The notes beneath the pieces were generated by a model. It made no database searches, was not told the DNA's origin, and saw nothing but the letters and a program-made list of their open reading frames with translations. Position numbers and translations under genes: made by a program. Positions 8,615 through 16,033 of a DNA stretch of 18,569 nucleotides are shown piece by piece. This DNA is from Sulfurimonas sp. Its GTDB lineage: Bacteria > Campylobacterota > Campylobacteria > Campylobacterales > Sulfurimonadaceae. How positions within the stretch are numbered: position 1 is the first letter of the stretch; each line of letters opens with the position of its first letter. Location of the stretch: positions 1 through 18,569 of the forward strand of contig WFPU01000134.1 of the NCBI GenBank assembly GCA_015487435.1. The letters are read 5' to 3'.

Positions 8615-9490
8615 TTAAAAATGTTGAATTAGTCGTTTAAAAAGTCCACTTAAACCACTCTCACTTGCACTAACCAGCACATTTCGTTCCAATTTAATAA
8701 TAATTTTATTTGCTATACTCTCCAAATCTTTATATGGAATTGAATTTGGATATGTAACACTAAATAATTCCCTTTTTTTAATAGATGAAGAAACTTTAGC
8801 ATCACTAGTTATTTTTCCATAAAAACTTAAATCTAAGTCTTGAGAAATATTTGAGTCCGCAACTTGCTTAATTTTATTAAAAATCGCTACCGCTTCTCTT
8901 TCATTTTTTACTTGATTTAAAATCATCCCAATATCACTACGAAAATTTGCTATTGTTTTTACTGTAGCATATGCATCTGTAATAGCAGCAGGATCAGGTA
9001 CTGTAACAACTATTACATCATCAGCCGCATCTAAAAACATCTGAATATGATCTCCTATACCTGCTCCTGTATCTATTATCATAACATCTAATTTATCAAG
9101 AATTTCAGCTTCTTGCATAAATTTTTCAAAAAGAGCATTATCTGAATATTTTAAAATCTCATCTCCACTTTCACCTGGAATAAGGATAAGATTTTTTGTT
9201 ATAGGGATAATAATATCTGATACAGTTGCTTCACCTTTTATTACATGTAATATATTTTTTTTAATTTTTACATTAAACATTACATCTAAGTTAGCAAGTC
9301 CTATATCTGCATCAAATATACCAACATTTAGCCCGCTCTTTGATAAAAGATAAGCAAGGTTTGAGCTAATAGTACTTTTTCCAACTCCACCCTTACCACT
9401 TGTAATCGCGATAAAGCGAGTATTTCGAGATCGCTTTTTAGCTGATGATGCAACAAGGGCTTCTAATTTTTCAGCTTGATGTCCTATCAT
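8615..9490 (-). CDS. flhG: Flagellar number regulator FlhG (MinD-like ATPase)
   Basis: FlhG (YlxH/FleN) is a MinD/ParA-type ATPase that limits flagellar number and stimulates FlhF. The deviant Walker A KGGVGKST is at 33-40, with the signature Lys at 33. The switch region FDADIGLANLD is at 59-69, and the VMIIDTGAGIGD segment near 136-147 is Walker B. The N-terminal HQAEKLEALV (4-13) matches the DQAxxLR-type helix known to activate FlhF GTPase activity, although Asp is replaced by His. The C-terminal GLSGLFKRLIQHF (about 279-291) looks like an amphipathic membrane-targeting helix. Its ATG overlaps the flhF stop in an ATGA junction. The 291-residue length is typical. Identification is firm. Confidence 0.95.
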   Translation of the reverse strand: MIGHQAEKLEALVASSAKKRSRNTRFIAITSGKGGVGKSTISSNLAYLLSKSGLNVGIFDADIGLANLDVMFNVKIKKNILHVIKGEATVSDIIIPITKNLILIPGESGDEILKYSDNALFEKFMQEAEILDKLDVMIIDTGAGIGDHIQMFLDAADDVIVVTVPDPAAITDAYATVKTIANFRSDIGMILNQVKNEREAVAIFNKIKQVADSNISQDLDLSFYGKITSDAKVSSSIKKRELFSVTYPNSIPYKDLESIANKIIIKLERNVLVSASESGLSGLFKRLIQHF

Positions 9491-10773
9491 GCTTTACTCC
9501 GGTTAAAGCCATTTAACATACACTCAACTAAAAAATCACTTGTAGCACATACTAAATCCTCAGGAACTTCTTGACCAACTGAAAAATAACTAATTGGCTT
9601 TTTAGTTTCAAAAGCAAGAGAAAAAATATTTCCATAAGATCTTGTTTCATCTAATTTTGTAAACATCAATGTATCTATATTTAAATTTGAAAAATTGTTA
9701 TATGTGAGTAACATATCTTCATATTTAATAGAACTTGGCATTGTTAAAACAACATCAATATTATAGTCAACTCCACTAACATTTAAACATTCATATATTT
9801 TTTCAATTTTAGCTTTATCATAAGGGCTTGAACCCATAGTATCTATAAGTATATAATCACAATATTTTAATGATTCTAGTGCACTTGCAAACTCTGGTGG
9901 ATCAACTACTGTCTCAATTCCAAGTTTCATCATTCTAGCATATTGCATAAGTTGTTCAACCGCTCCAATACGATAAGTATCTAAAACGACTAAACCAACT
10001 TTGTATTTTTTTTGCATTAAAAAAGAGTAACGAGCTGCAAGTTTAGCAATCGATGTAGTTTTTCCAACACCAGTAGGACCAACTAGCATGATTACTTTTT
10101 TAGATCCTATCCCCGGTGTGCTTTCAAGACGAACAGGAATCATTTTTCTAAGTACAGTTTGAAAATATCTTTTTATAGTAACAGAGTTTTCACGCATTTT
10201 AATAGGCATATGCTCTAGAGTCATCTTCATAATAGCATCTAAATGTTCTCTTGCCATTCCACTTTGAGATGAAAGTCTATATATCTCTGCGAATTCTGGT
10301 GGTATTTTACTCTCTAATTCAGGTGCTTTTTCATCCCAAAACATATTTTGAATTAGTTTTACTTTATCACTTAATTTAGTGATTTGAGATTTTATCTCTT
10401 TTAGCTCTTTAGGCTCAGATTCAGATACACTTGTCCTAGAAGATTTTGCTGTTTGTCCATACTCAAATTGAGGTCTTGTTACATCAGATATTTGCGAAAT
10501 TTGTTCAGCTGCACTTGAGATATCAAATAATACATCTTCACTTTTTTCTCTTAATGGTTTTTGTTTTTGTAATGGTTTATTTGGTTTTGAATAGGATGCA
10601 GATATATCATCATCTTCTAATAAAATAACAATCTCATAAAGTGGCTCTCTACCTATACCTTTTTTCCGAATCTCTTTGGTCTCAATAAGCATACCTTCAT
10701 CGCCAACCTCTATTTTAGCACGCTTTAATGCTTCTGATGGGCTTTTTCCAGTAAATGTTAATATTTTGCTCAT
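9487..10773 (-). CDS. flhF: Flagellar biosynthesis GTPase FlhF (SRP-type)
   Basis: FlhF marks the pole for flagellum assembly. I place the start at the ATG 10771-10773 (428 residues) because MSKILTFTGKSPSEALKRA is the usual family N-terminus and this ATG forms an ATGA overlap with the stop of folK. The longer open frame, up to 10821, would run 48 bases into folK. Domain order is the basic B domain (1 to about 60), a low-complexity Ser/Lys/Glu linker with a short coiled coil (about 60-145), the N domain (about 155-220) and the SRP-type G domain. G motifs: GPTGVGKTT at 232-240, DTYRIG at 265-270, DTMGSS at 311-316 and TKLDE at 372-376. It is cotranscribed with its partner FlhG. Identification is firm. 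Confidence 0.95.
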   Translation of the reverse strand: MSKILTFTGKSPSEALKRAKIEVGDEGMLIETKEIRKKGIGREPLYEIVILLEDDDISASYSKPNKPLQKQKPLREKSEDVLFDISSAAEQISQISDVTRPQFEYGQTAKSSRTSVSESEPKELKEIKSQITKLSDKVKLIQNMFWDEKAPELESKIPPEFAEIYRLSSQSGMAREHLDAIMKMTLEHMPIKMRENSVTIKRYFQTVLRKMIPVRLESTPGIGSKKVIMLVGPTGVGKTTSIAKLAARYSFLMQKKYKVGLVVLDTYRIGAVEQLMQYARMMKLGIETVVDPPEFASALESLKYCDYILIDTMGSSPYDKAKIEKIYECLNVSGVDYNIDVVLTMPSSIKYEDMLLTYNNFSNLNIDTLMFTKLDETRSYGNIFSLAFETKKPISYFSVGQEVPEDLVCATSDFLVECMLNGFNRSKA

Positions 10774-11258
10774 ATATTTAAATCCATTAACGGTATTATG
10801 ACACTTTCTCTTTTGGTCCAAGAGGTATGTGGGATTTTAAGTCTGGGAGTATCTATAACTCTATTATCGAAAAATATAATATCCAAATCTAAACTCCTTG
10901 GCGCATTTTCAAAACTTCTTTTTCGTGAAAACTTTTTCTCTACTCTTAGCAGATAATCTAACATCTGCCTTGGTTGAAGATTTGTTTTTACAACTATTAA
11001 AGTATTGAAAAAATCATCTTGCTCTAAATATCCAAAAGGTGGATTTTTAAGGATGTATGATGTTTGTAATACTTCAATTTGTATATCTTTTTTTAAAAAA
11101 TAAAAAAGATGTTCAAACCTTCGCTTAACATCTCCAATATTTCCACCAACTCCTATAGTCACAAGATGCCTGAAGGAAGTTTTTTGAGTAGTTTTATAAG
11201 AAAAATGTAAACTTTTAAAACTTGTTAAATAGTTATTTAGTTTACGCTTTAAATACAT
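10770..11258 (-). CDS. folK: 6-hydroxymethyl-7,8-dihydropterin pyrophosphokinase (HPPK)
   Basis: FolK transfers pyrophosphate from ATP to hydroxymethyl-dihydropterin, the step before dihydropteroate synthase in folate synthesis. The signature Gly-rich VGGNIGD is at 37-43, FGYLEQDDFFN at 75-85, and the metal-binding DLD at 124-126 lies inside RSLDLDIIFFD (121-131). The IPH and IIPL segments (142-144 and 154-157) match the C-terminal substrate-closing region. There are about 30 extra residues before the first core strand, which are basic and lack an alternative ATG; they may be real, or translation may start at an internal GTG (residue 33). It starts seven bases after aroQ and its stop overlaps the flhF start by 4 nt. 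Its place in a flagellar operon is the Campylobacterota norm. Confidence 0.92.
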   Translation of the reverse strand: MYLKRKLNNYLTSFKSLHFSYKTTQKTSFRHLVTIGVGGNIGDVKRRFEHLFYFLKKDIQIEVLQTSYILKNPPFGYLEQDDFFNTLIVVKTNLQPRQMLDYLLRVEKKFSRKRSFENAPRSLDLDIIFFDNRVIDTPRLKIPHTSWTKRESVIIPLMDLNI

Positions 11259-11265
11259 TTTTACC

Positions 11266-11745
11266 TTATTCTTGCTCTTGAGCTTTTTTCTGTGCTTCTT
11301 GAGCTGCTGCTAACTCTTGAAAAATTTGAGTCATACCAACCATAGCTAGATGGTAGCTAAACGGTCCAAAACCTACAATTGAAGATGAACATACTGCTGC
11401 TATCATATTTTCTTTTCTAAAATCTTCACGACGGTGAATATTAGAAATATGAACCTCAATAGTTGGAATTGCTACAGCACTAATAGCATCACGAATAGCA
11501 ATAGATGTGTGAGTATATGCAGCTGGGTTAATTATAATACCATGAGTATCACCATAGCACTCTTGAATCTTATCTACAATTTCACCCTCTAAGTTACTTT
11601 GAAAAAATTCTATCTCTAAGTTACTTTTATCTGCAAATTCTTTCATCTGAGCATGAATTTGCTCTAATTTCATCGGACCATAAACATGTTGCTCACGAAC
11701 ACCAAGCATATTTAAATTTGGACCTTGGATTACTACTATTTTCAT
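11266..11745 (-). CDS. aroQ: Type II 3-dehydroquinate dehydratase
   Basis: AroQ removes water from 3-dehydroquinate to give 3-dehydroshikimate in the shikimate pathway. The family motif GPNLNMLGVREQHVYG is at 8-23, with catalytic Tyr22. INPAAYTHTS is at 72-81, including the substrate-binding Asn73 and His79. EVHISNIHRRE is at 97-107, with catalytic His99. The 159 residues slightly exceed the usual 145-150 because of an Ala/Gln/Glu-rich helical tail (about 143-159). It is the first gene of the long minus-strand operon; a GGT-rich site (AAAAGG) lies about seven bases before the ATG. The divergent gene on the plus strand starts 94 bases away. Identification is firm. Confidence 0.96.
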   Translation of the reverse strand: MKIVVIQGPNLNMLGVREQHVYGPMKLEQIHAQMKEFADKSNLEIEFFQSNLEGEIVDKIQECYGDTHGIIINPAAYTHTSIAIRDAISAVAIPTIEVHISNIHRREDFRKENMIAAVCSSSIVGFGPFSYHLAMVGMTQIFQELAAAQEAQKKAQEQE

Positions 11746-11839
11746 TTTTTACCTTTTAAGTTTTATAAGTAAGTGTTTTAAGGAGATATTTTAGCAAAAT
11801 TAAGCATAATCTATTTTAAATTTACCAAAAAGATTTTAA
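11746..11839. promoter_or_regulatory. Divergent promoter region between aroQ and the amidohydrolase gene
   Basis: These 94 AT-rich bases separate two divergent genes and must hold both promoters. For aroQ, a minus-strand GCTAAAAT (plus-strand 11788-11795) fits the extended -10 box favoured in Campylobacterota and would put the transcript start about 35 bases before the ATG. For the plus-strand gene, CATAAT at 11805-11810 is a plausible -10 with a start near 11817. The two candidate boxes are about 10 bases apart, so the transcription complexes could compete. There is no clear -35 box on either side, as is usual in this group. These are predictions by eye. Confidence 0.45.
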
Positions 11840-13054
11840 ATGAAGATTATTTCACCAAATTATATATATACAAATAACACCTTACTTTCAGATATTGCGA
11901 TAGCTTATGAAAAAAAAATTATAAAACTTGCTCCACTTGATGAATTAACAAAAGAGTTTCCAAATGTTGATATTGAAATACTAGAAAAAAACTCACTTTT
12001 AATGCCTGGTTTAATCAATGCTCATGTCCACATAGAATTTTCAGCAAATAAAACTGAATTATCTTATGGTGATTTTATGGGTTGGCTCTATAGTGTAATA
12101 GAAAATCGTGAAGAGTTGATTGGTGGATGTGACGCTGGTTGTATCTCTAAAGCAATTGAAAATATGTTAATATCTGGGATTACAACATTTGGAGCAATAA
12201 GTTCACATGGAATGGATCTATCCGCATGTGAAAATGCAAAACAAAATGTTGTGTTTTTTAATGAACTAATAGGCTCACAAGCTACAATGGCTGATGCTTT
12301 ATTTACTGATTTTTTATCTCGTCTTGATGCCTCTAAAGGTGTAAAAAGAGATGGATTTTATCCAGCTATTGCTATTCACTCGCCATATTCTGTTCACCCT
12401 GTTTTGATTAAAAAAGCACTTAGAATTGTTAAAGATGAAAATCTAAAACTTACAGCTCATTTTATGGAAAGTAAGGCTGAAAGAGATTGGTTAGATAAGA
12501 GCGATGGCGACTTTAAAGAGTTTTTTGTAAATCTTTTAAAACAAAAAACTGCTGTGAGTGGTTCTAAAGAATTTTTAGAATATTTTAATGGATATAATAC
12601 ACTTTTAACTCATGTAGTTGAAGCAAATGAAGATGAACTACAAAATATTTCAAATAACAACCACACTGTAATTCATTGTCCAATTTCAAATAGGTTACTT
12701 GGTAATAAAACTCTAAATATTAAAGAGTTAAACAACAAAAATATAAATTGGGTAGTTGCTACAGATGGGCTTAGTTCAAACTATAAACTTGATCTGTTTG
12801 AAGAGATGAAAATATCATTATTTTCCCATGGTGATGCTCCACTTCTAGATTTTGCAAAAGCTCTTATAGATGGTGTTACTATTAATGCGGCTAAAGCATT
12901 AGGATTAAATACTGGAGAGATTAAAGAGGGTAAAAATACTGATATGATAGTTTTAGATTTAGATGGACCTCCTAATGATGAGTTAGCTATCCATTTAATA
13001 CTTCATAGGTATAATGTATCAAAAGTTTACATAAACGGACAAAAGGAAATTTAA
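11840..13054 (+). CDS. mqnX: Amidohydrolase, probable aminofutalosine deaminase
   Basis: This 404-residue protein is a metal-dependent amidohydrolase of the TrzA/cytosine-deaminase-like group (COG0402 type). Metal ligands expected for one divalent ion are all visible: HVH at 62-64, His207 in AHFMES, His258 in LTHVVE and Asp309 in ATDG. Glu210 is the likely catalytic acid/base. A HCPISN segment at 279-284 and SSNYKLDLFEEM at 312-323 also fit. Members of this group in Campylobacterota deaminate 6-amino-6-deoxyfutalosine in the futalosine route to menaquinone; I recall a Nitratiruptor member being characterised so. The same gene precedes sppA in C. jejuni (Cj0067, Cj0068). It overlaps sppA by one base (TAATG). 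Family is firm; the substrate is inferred, with SAH or methylthioadenosine as alternatives. Confidence 0.78.
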   Translation: MKIISPNYIYTNNTLLSDIAIAYEKKIIKLAPLDELTKEFPNVDIEILEKNSLLMPGLINAHVHIEFSANKTELSYGDFMGWLYSVIENREELIGGCDAGCISKAIENMLISGITTFGAISSHGMDLSACENAKQNVVFFNELIGSQATMADALFTDFLSRLDASKGVKRDGFYPAIAIHSPYSVHPVLIKKALRIVKDENLKLTAHFMESKAERDWLDKSDGDFKEFFVNLLKQKTAVSGSKEFLEYFNGYNTLLTHVVEANEDELQNISNNNHTVIHCPISNRLLGNKTLNIKELNNKNINWVVATDGLSSNYKLDLFEEMKISLFSHGDAPLLDFAKALIDGVTINAAKALGLNTGEIKEGKNTDMIVLDLDGPPNDELAIHLILHRYNVSKVYINGQKEI

Positions 13055-13923
13055 TGAATTTTATAAAAAAAATATTTTCTCCCATTACAGCTACACTTAG
13101 CTACATACAAAATCATTTTAAAGCGATGCTGTTTATATTGATTCTTTTTTTAATATTTGCACCAAGTTCTGAAGAAGATTTAACGCCAACTAACCTAATG
13201 CAAATCAACTTAATTGGTCCTGTTTTAGACGTTACAGAGGTATTAGAAAAAATTGATAAAGCTGGTGATAACATAAATGTTAAAGGTGTTTTAATAAATA
13301 TAGATTCTCCAGGTGGTGCTGTTTCTCCATCTATTGAATTAGCATATGCCATTAAAAGATTAAAAACTAAAAAACCAGTAGTAGTCTATGCTAGTGGAAC
13401 AATTGCAAGTGGAAGTTACTACGCAAGTATTTGGGCTGATGAAATTATGGCAAATCCGGGAAGTATGGTTGGAAGTATTGGTGTAATTATGCAAGGTGCT
13501 GATATGAGCGAACTAATGAACAAGATTGGTATTAAAACTCAAAGTGTTCAAGCTGGAAAATACAAAAAAGTAGGTACAAGTGATAGACCTTGGAAAAACT
13601 ATGAAGTAAATGAGTTAAACAAAGTCATACAAGGCACTTACGATATGTTTACCCGTGATGTTGCACAAGCTCGTGGGCTTGATTATAAACGAAGGGATCT
13701 ATATGCAAATGCTCACATATTTACAGCAGCCCAAGCTAAAAAAATTGGTTTAATTGATTCTATTGGGGTGAAATATGATGCTAAAGAGAAAGTTAAACAA
13801 CTTAGTGGAGTTATTACACCAAGATGGAATAAAGAGAATAAGTTTGATAAGCTTATGAAAAAACTATCAGCAACTACTGCTGTAGCTCTTCATACTTATT
13901 TTCCGAGTATAGTTTTAAAATAA
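13054..13923 (+). CDS. sppA: Signal peptide peptidase SppA (short form)
   Basis: SppA degrades remnant signal peptides in the inner membrane with a Ser/Lys dyad. The 289-residue protein is the single-domain (36-kDa) type. One transmembrane segment at about 24-37 anchors it, with the catalytic domain outside the cytoplasm. The likely nucleophile is Ser119, in TIASGSYY, and the likely general base is Lys169, in QAGKYKK; the 50-residue separation is close to that of the known short forms. The NIDSPGG segment (82-88) and the MVGSIGVIM segment (138-146) are family hallmarks. AAGGA six bases before the ATG is a good ribosome-binding site. It overlaps the upstream deaminase gene by one base and is cotranscribed with it. 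Its stop is followed within three bases by a palindromic repeat. Confidence 0.93.
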   Translation: MNFIKKIFSPITATLSYIQNHFKAMLFILILFLIFAPSSEEDLTPTNLMQINLIGPVLDVTEVLEKIDKAGDNINVKGVLINIDSPGGAVSPSIELAYAIKRLKTKKPVVVYASGTIASGSYYASIWADEIMANPGSMVGSIGVIMQGADMSELMNKIGIKTQSVQAGKYKKVGTSDRPWKNYEVNELNKVIQGTYDMFTRDVAQARGLDYKRRDLYANAHIFTAAQAKKIGLIDSIGVKYDAKEKVKQLSGVITPRWNKENKFDKLMKKLSATTAVALHTYFPSIVLK

Positions 13924-13925
13924 AC

Positions 13926-14025
13926 TAGATTCCAAGTCAAGCTTGGAATGACGCTGAGCTTAAACAGACTTATCGTCATTCTAACTTGCACCCCAAGGGT
14001 ATTTCCTACGGGCATTCAGAATCTA
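13926..14025. repeat. Composite palindromic (REP/BIME-like) element, copy A
   Basis: The 100-bp element is bounded by TAGATTC (13926-13932) and its complement GAATCTA (14019-14025). Left arm: TAGATTC, 13 bases, GAATGACG (28 nt, 13926-13953), folding as ATTCCAAG/CTTGGAAT with a 5-base loop. Right arm, inverted: CGTCATTC (13974-13981), 37 bases, GAATCTA (52 nt). GAATGACG and CGTCATTC pair with each other around a 20-base centre. Copy B (15908-16002) shares the same left-arm layout. It lies between the convergent sppA and FmdE-like genes and may act as a bidirectional terminator or mRNA stabiliser. The outer repeat supplies the stop codon of the FmdE-like gene. Confidence 0.75.
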
Positions 14026-14616
14026 AACCACCCTAACAACACTATCTATATTTTCAAATATTCTATGCACTCTATCTTGCCACAATCTACCAAACTCTAG
14101 GTTTGATTCTTTTGTTGCATCTCCTGATTGCATCTTTTGCATTATTTGCATCATTTTTGGGTTTGGTTTTATCTCTGATGGATTATAAATCACCTCTACG
14201 CTCTCATTTGTATCTACTCTTGTAAATCTAGCAGATGAATTGATATCTGCGTTAAAACTCATCAAAGAGTGCCTTGCAAATTTACCTTGAAGCCCTTTAA
14301 ATCCACTTTTATCAGTAGCCCCAGTGATTTGTGAGATTACATTTGCTATAACACCAGCTACACCATCTTCTAATGCTTCTGCAAATTCAACTTTAATATT
14401 TCCACGAACAGCTCTTTCGTTTGGATACAATTTATTTAAAGCAGTTAATGTGATGATATATGCACCTGCTACTGTTGGGCATGAATGCCCTGCTGATTTA
14501 ACAACATCTAGATATGAAAACTCATACTCACCATTATCAAATGCACCTAATGCAAAAGAGAGTGGGTCTACTACTTTTATAGTTTGTATTCGATCATAAA
14601 ATTTTGGATAACTCAT
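14023..14616 (-). CDS. FmdE-like domain protein (function unknown)
   Basis: This 197-residue protein has no signal peptide. A GHSCPTVAGAY motif (43-53) resembles the GHxCPG start of FmdE proteins (the E subunit-like family of formylmethanofuran dehydrogenase). About 50 residues later, VISQITGATDKSGFKGLQGK (93-112) matches the FmdE pattern in which an Asp/Gln-rich turn leads to T-G-x-T and G-K. His44 and Cys46 may bind metal or a cofactor; the second Cys cluster of long FmdE proteins is missing. The C-terminal 60 residues have Met/Gln-rich helices and no family I know. AAGGA before the ATG supports the start. The stop codon TAG lies in a palindromic repeat. It is flanked by repeats, so it is probably monocistronic. 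FmdE likeness is a pattern match by eye. Confidence 0.55.
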   Translation of the reverse strand: MSYPKFYDRIQTIKVVDPLSFALGAFDNGEYEFSYLDVVKSAGHSCPTVAGAYIITLTALNKLYPNERAVRGNIKVEFAEALEDGVAGVIANVISQITGATDKSGFKGLQGKFARHSLMSFNADINSSARFTRVDTNESVEVIYNPSEIKPNPKMMQIMQKMQSGDATKESNLEFGRLWQDRVHRIFENIDSVVRVV

Positions 14617-14641
14617 ATTATTTTTTCCTTATGTGGTGTTA

Positions 14642-14693
14642 AATCCCTTGATGAGCAAATATTTATGCAATAAATATTTAGCCACAAAGGATT
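14642..14693. repeat. Long imperfect hairpin after xseA
   Basis: The perfect core is AAATATTTA (14657-14665), a 5-base loop (TGCAA) and TAAATATTT (14671-14679). The arms extend outward with a few mismatches to AATCC at 14642 and GGATT at 14693, giving about 24 paired positions. It begins at the xseA stop codon and ends 25 bases before the FmdE-like ATG. It could fold in the xseA 3' end as a transcript-end hairpin, but there is no following U-tract, so a terminator role is unproved. Confidence 0.6.
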
Positions 14694-15876
14694 AGATTTT
14701 ACTCCAAGTTATTACTTTTGCACTAATTTTCACTTTGTCATTCATAACCTCGAAATTGTCATCTACTTTTAATGAAGATAAATCTATGAGTCTATTTTGT
14801 TGTGAAATTTGTGCGAAACCTTTTTTATTTTTTAGTTTTGGATGATTAGATTCTAACATTTTTTGTAAACTATTAACTTGATTTAAAGCAACATTTAGTT
14901 TAAAAGAGATATTTTGTGAAAAATTCTCTTTTAACTGTTTAACAATCTCTAATTTTTGAGCTATTTTTTTGTCTATTGAGTGTTGAATGAGAGAGTTTTT
15001 AAGATGGGATAACTCTTGTTTTTTGTTATATATTTTTTGTTCTATAATTTGTGAAAATTGATTTGCTATACCATCTAAATATTGATAAAGTTCATTTGTA
15101 TCAGGTAGACACATCTGCATTGCAGCGCTTGGAGTGGGAGCTCTTAAATCTGCAACATAATCACTTATAACACTATCTATCTCATGTCCTACAGCCGAAA
15201 TTATTGGTGTTATTGCATTAAAAATTGCATTTGCTACTATCTCTTCATTAAATGCCCATAAATCCTCTATGCTTCCGCCACCACGACCAGTTATTATAAT
15301 ATCATATCCCTTTGTATCTACAAAAGCTATGGTATTTGAAATTGAAGTAGCTGCACTATCGCCTTGAACCAACACATCATAAATATCAATCTCTATATTT
15401 TTATATCTTTCTTGTGCTACTTTTAACATATCTTGCAAGGCTGCACCAGTTGCTGATGTAACTAAAGCAATTTTTTTAGGAAATTTAGGTAATTCTTTTT
15501 TTATAGAGGTATCAAAATAACCTTTATCAAGTAGTTTTTGTTTTAGTTGCTCATACGCTAAAGCTAAAGCGCCTTGACCTGCTGGTTCTATTGAAAAACA
15601 GTTTATTTGATAACTTCCACGAGGCTTGTAAAGAGATATAGCTCCATCCAAGATAACTATCATACCCTCTTTGAGTTGAAACTTTAGTTTTGAAGCATTT
15701 CCACGAAACATAACTGCACTTATGGCAGAATCACTATCTTTTAATGTAAAGTATATATGTCCAGAATTATGAAAAGTGATGCGGGAGAGTTCACCCTCAA
15801 CAAGTACACGAGTGAAACTTGTCTCAAGTAAAGTTTTTATCTGTTCGTTTAGTGAGGAGACACTTAGTGTGTGCAT
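14692..15876 (-). CDS. xseA: Exodeoxyribonuclease VII large subunit
   Basis: XseA is the catalytic large subunit of exonuclease VII, which degrades single-stranded DNA in both directions with the small subunit XseB. The N-terminal OB-fold domain (about 1-100) contains VEGELSR (26-32) and GHIYFTLKD (39-47). The catalytic domain (about 125-310) has the family signature GRGGGSIEDLWAFNEE at 197-212 and SAVGHEID (227-234). The C-terminal part (about 270-350) is a Lys/Gln-rich coiled coil that holds the small subunits, followed by a short beta tail. At 394 residues it is shorter than the E. coli protein (456), mainly in the coiled coil. xseB is not in the window. The upstream 238 bp holds only repeats, so its promoter must lie within or next to them. 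Confidence 0.95.
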   Translation of the reverse strand: MHTLSVSSLNEQIKTLLETSFTRVLVEGELSRITFHNSGHIYFTLKDSDSAISAVMFRGNASKLKFQLKEGMIVILDGAISLYKPRGSYQINCFSIEPAGQGALALAYEQLKQKLLDKGYFDTSIKKELPKFPKKIALVTSATGAALQDMLKVAQERYKNIEIDIYDVLVQGDSAATSISNTIAFVDTKGYDIIITGRGGGSIEDLWAFNEEIVANAIFNAITPIISAVGHEIDSVISDYVADLRAPTPSAAMQMCLPDTNELYQYLDGIANQFSQIIEQKIYNKKQELSHLKNSLIQHSIDKKIAQKLEIVKQLKENFSQNISFKLNVALNQVNSLQKMLESNHPKLKNKKGFAQISQQNRLIDLSSLKVDDNFEVMNDKVKISAKVITWSKI

Positions 15877-15907
15877 CTGTTATACTCTTTTTTATTTATT
15901 GAACTCT

Positions 15908-16002
15908 CTGATTAATTAGCTATTAGATTCTGTACCAAGTCCAGAATGACGGAATTATCGTCACCTTAAACTTGATTTAGGGTTTAGTTTCTAATTAATC
16001 AG
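15908..16002. repeat. Composite palindromic element, copy B, with 12-bp perfect outer repeats
   Basis: A perfect 12-bp inverted pair, CTGATTAATTAG (15908-15919) and CTAATTAATCAG (15991-16002), encloses a second copy of the palindromic unit. The left arm, TAGATTC, 13 bases, GAATGACG (15924-15951), has the same 28-nt layout as copy A. Its stem pairs ATTCTG with CAGAAT instead of ATTCCAAG with CTTGGAAT, so the pairing is kept while the bases differ. A diverged inverted right arm starts at CGTCA (15959). It lies in the gap between the large peptidase gene and xseA. Confidence 0.7.
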
Positions 16003-16033
16003 ATGTCTCTATTTATTGAATTATACCATTATA

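Noticed and set aside
10446..10628. Plus-strand open frame opposite the flhF linker
   Set aside because: It is antisense to the low-complexity Ser/Lys/Glu linker; His/Leu-rich translation is a by-product of that composition.
13113..13352. Minus-strand open frame inside sppA
   Set aside because: It runs opposite the catalytic domain of SppA and has no ribosome-binding site or recognisable domain.
14324..14599. Plus-strand open frame opposite the FmdE-like gene
   Set aside because: The minus-strand frame is longer, has a good ribosome-binding site and a family-like motif.
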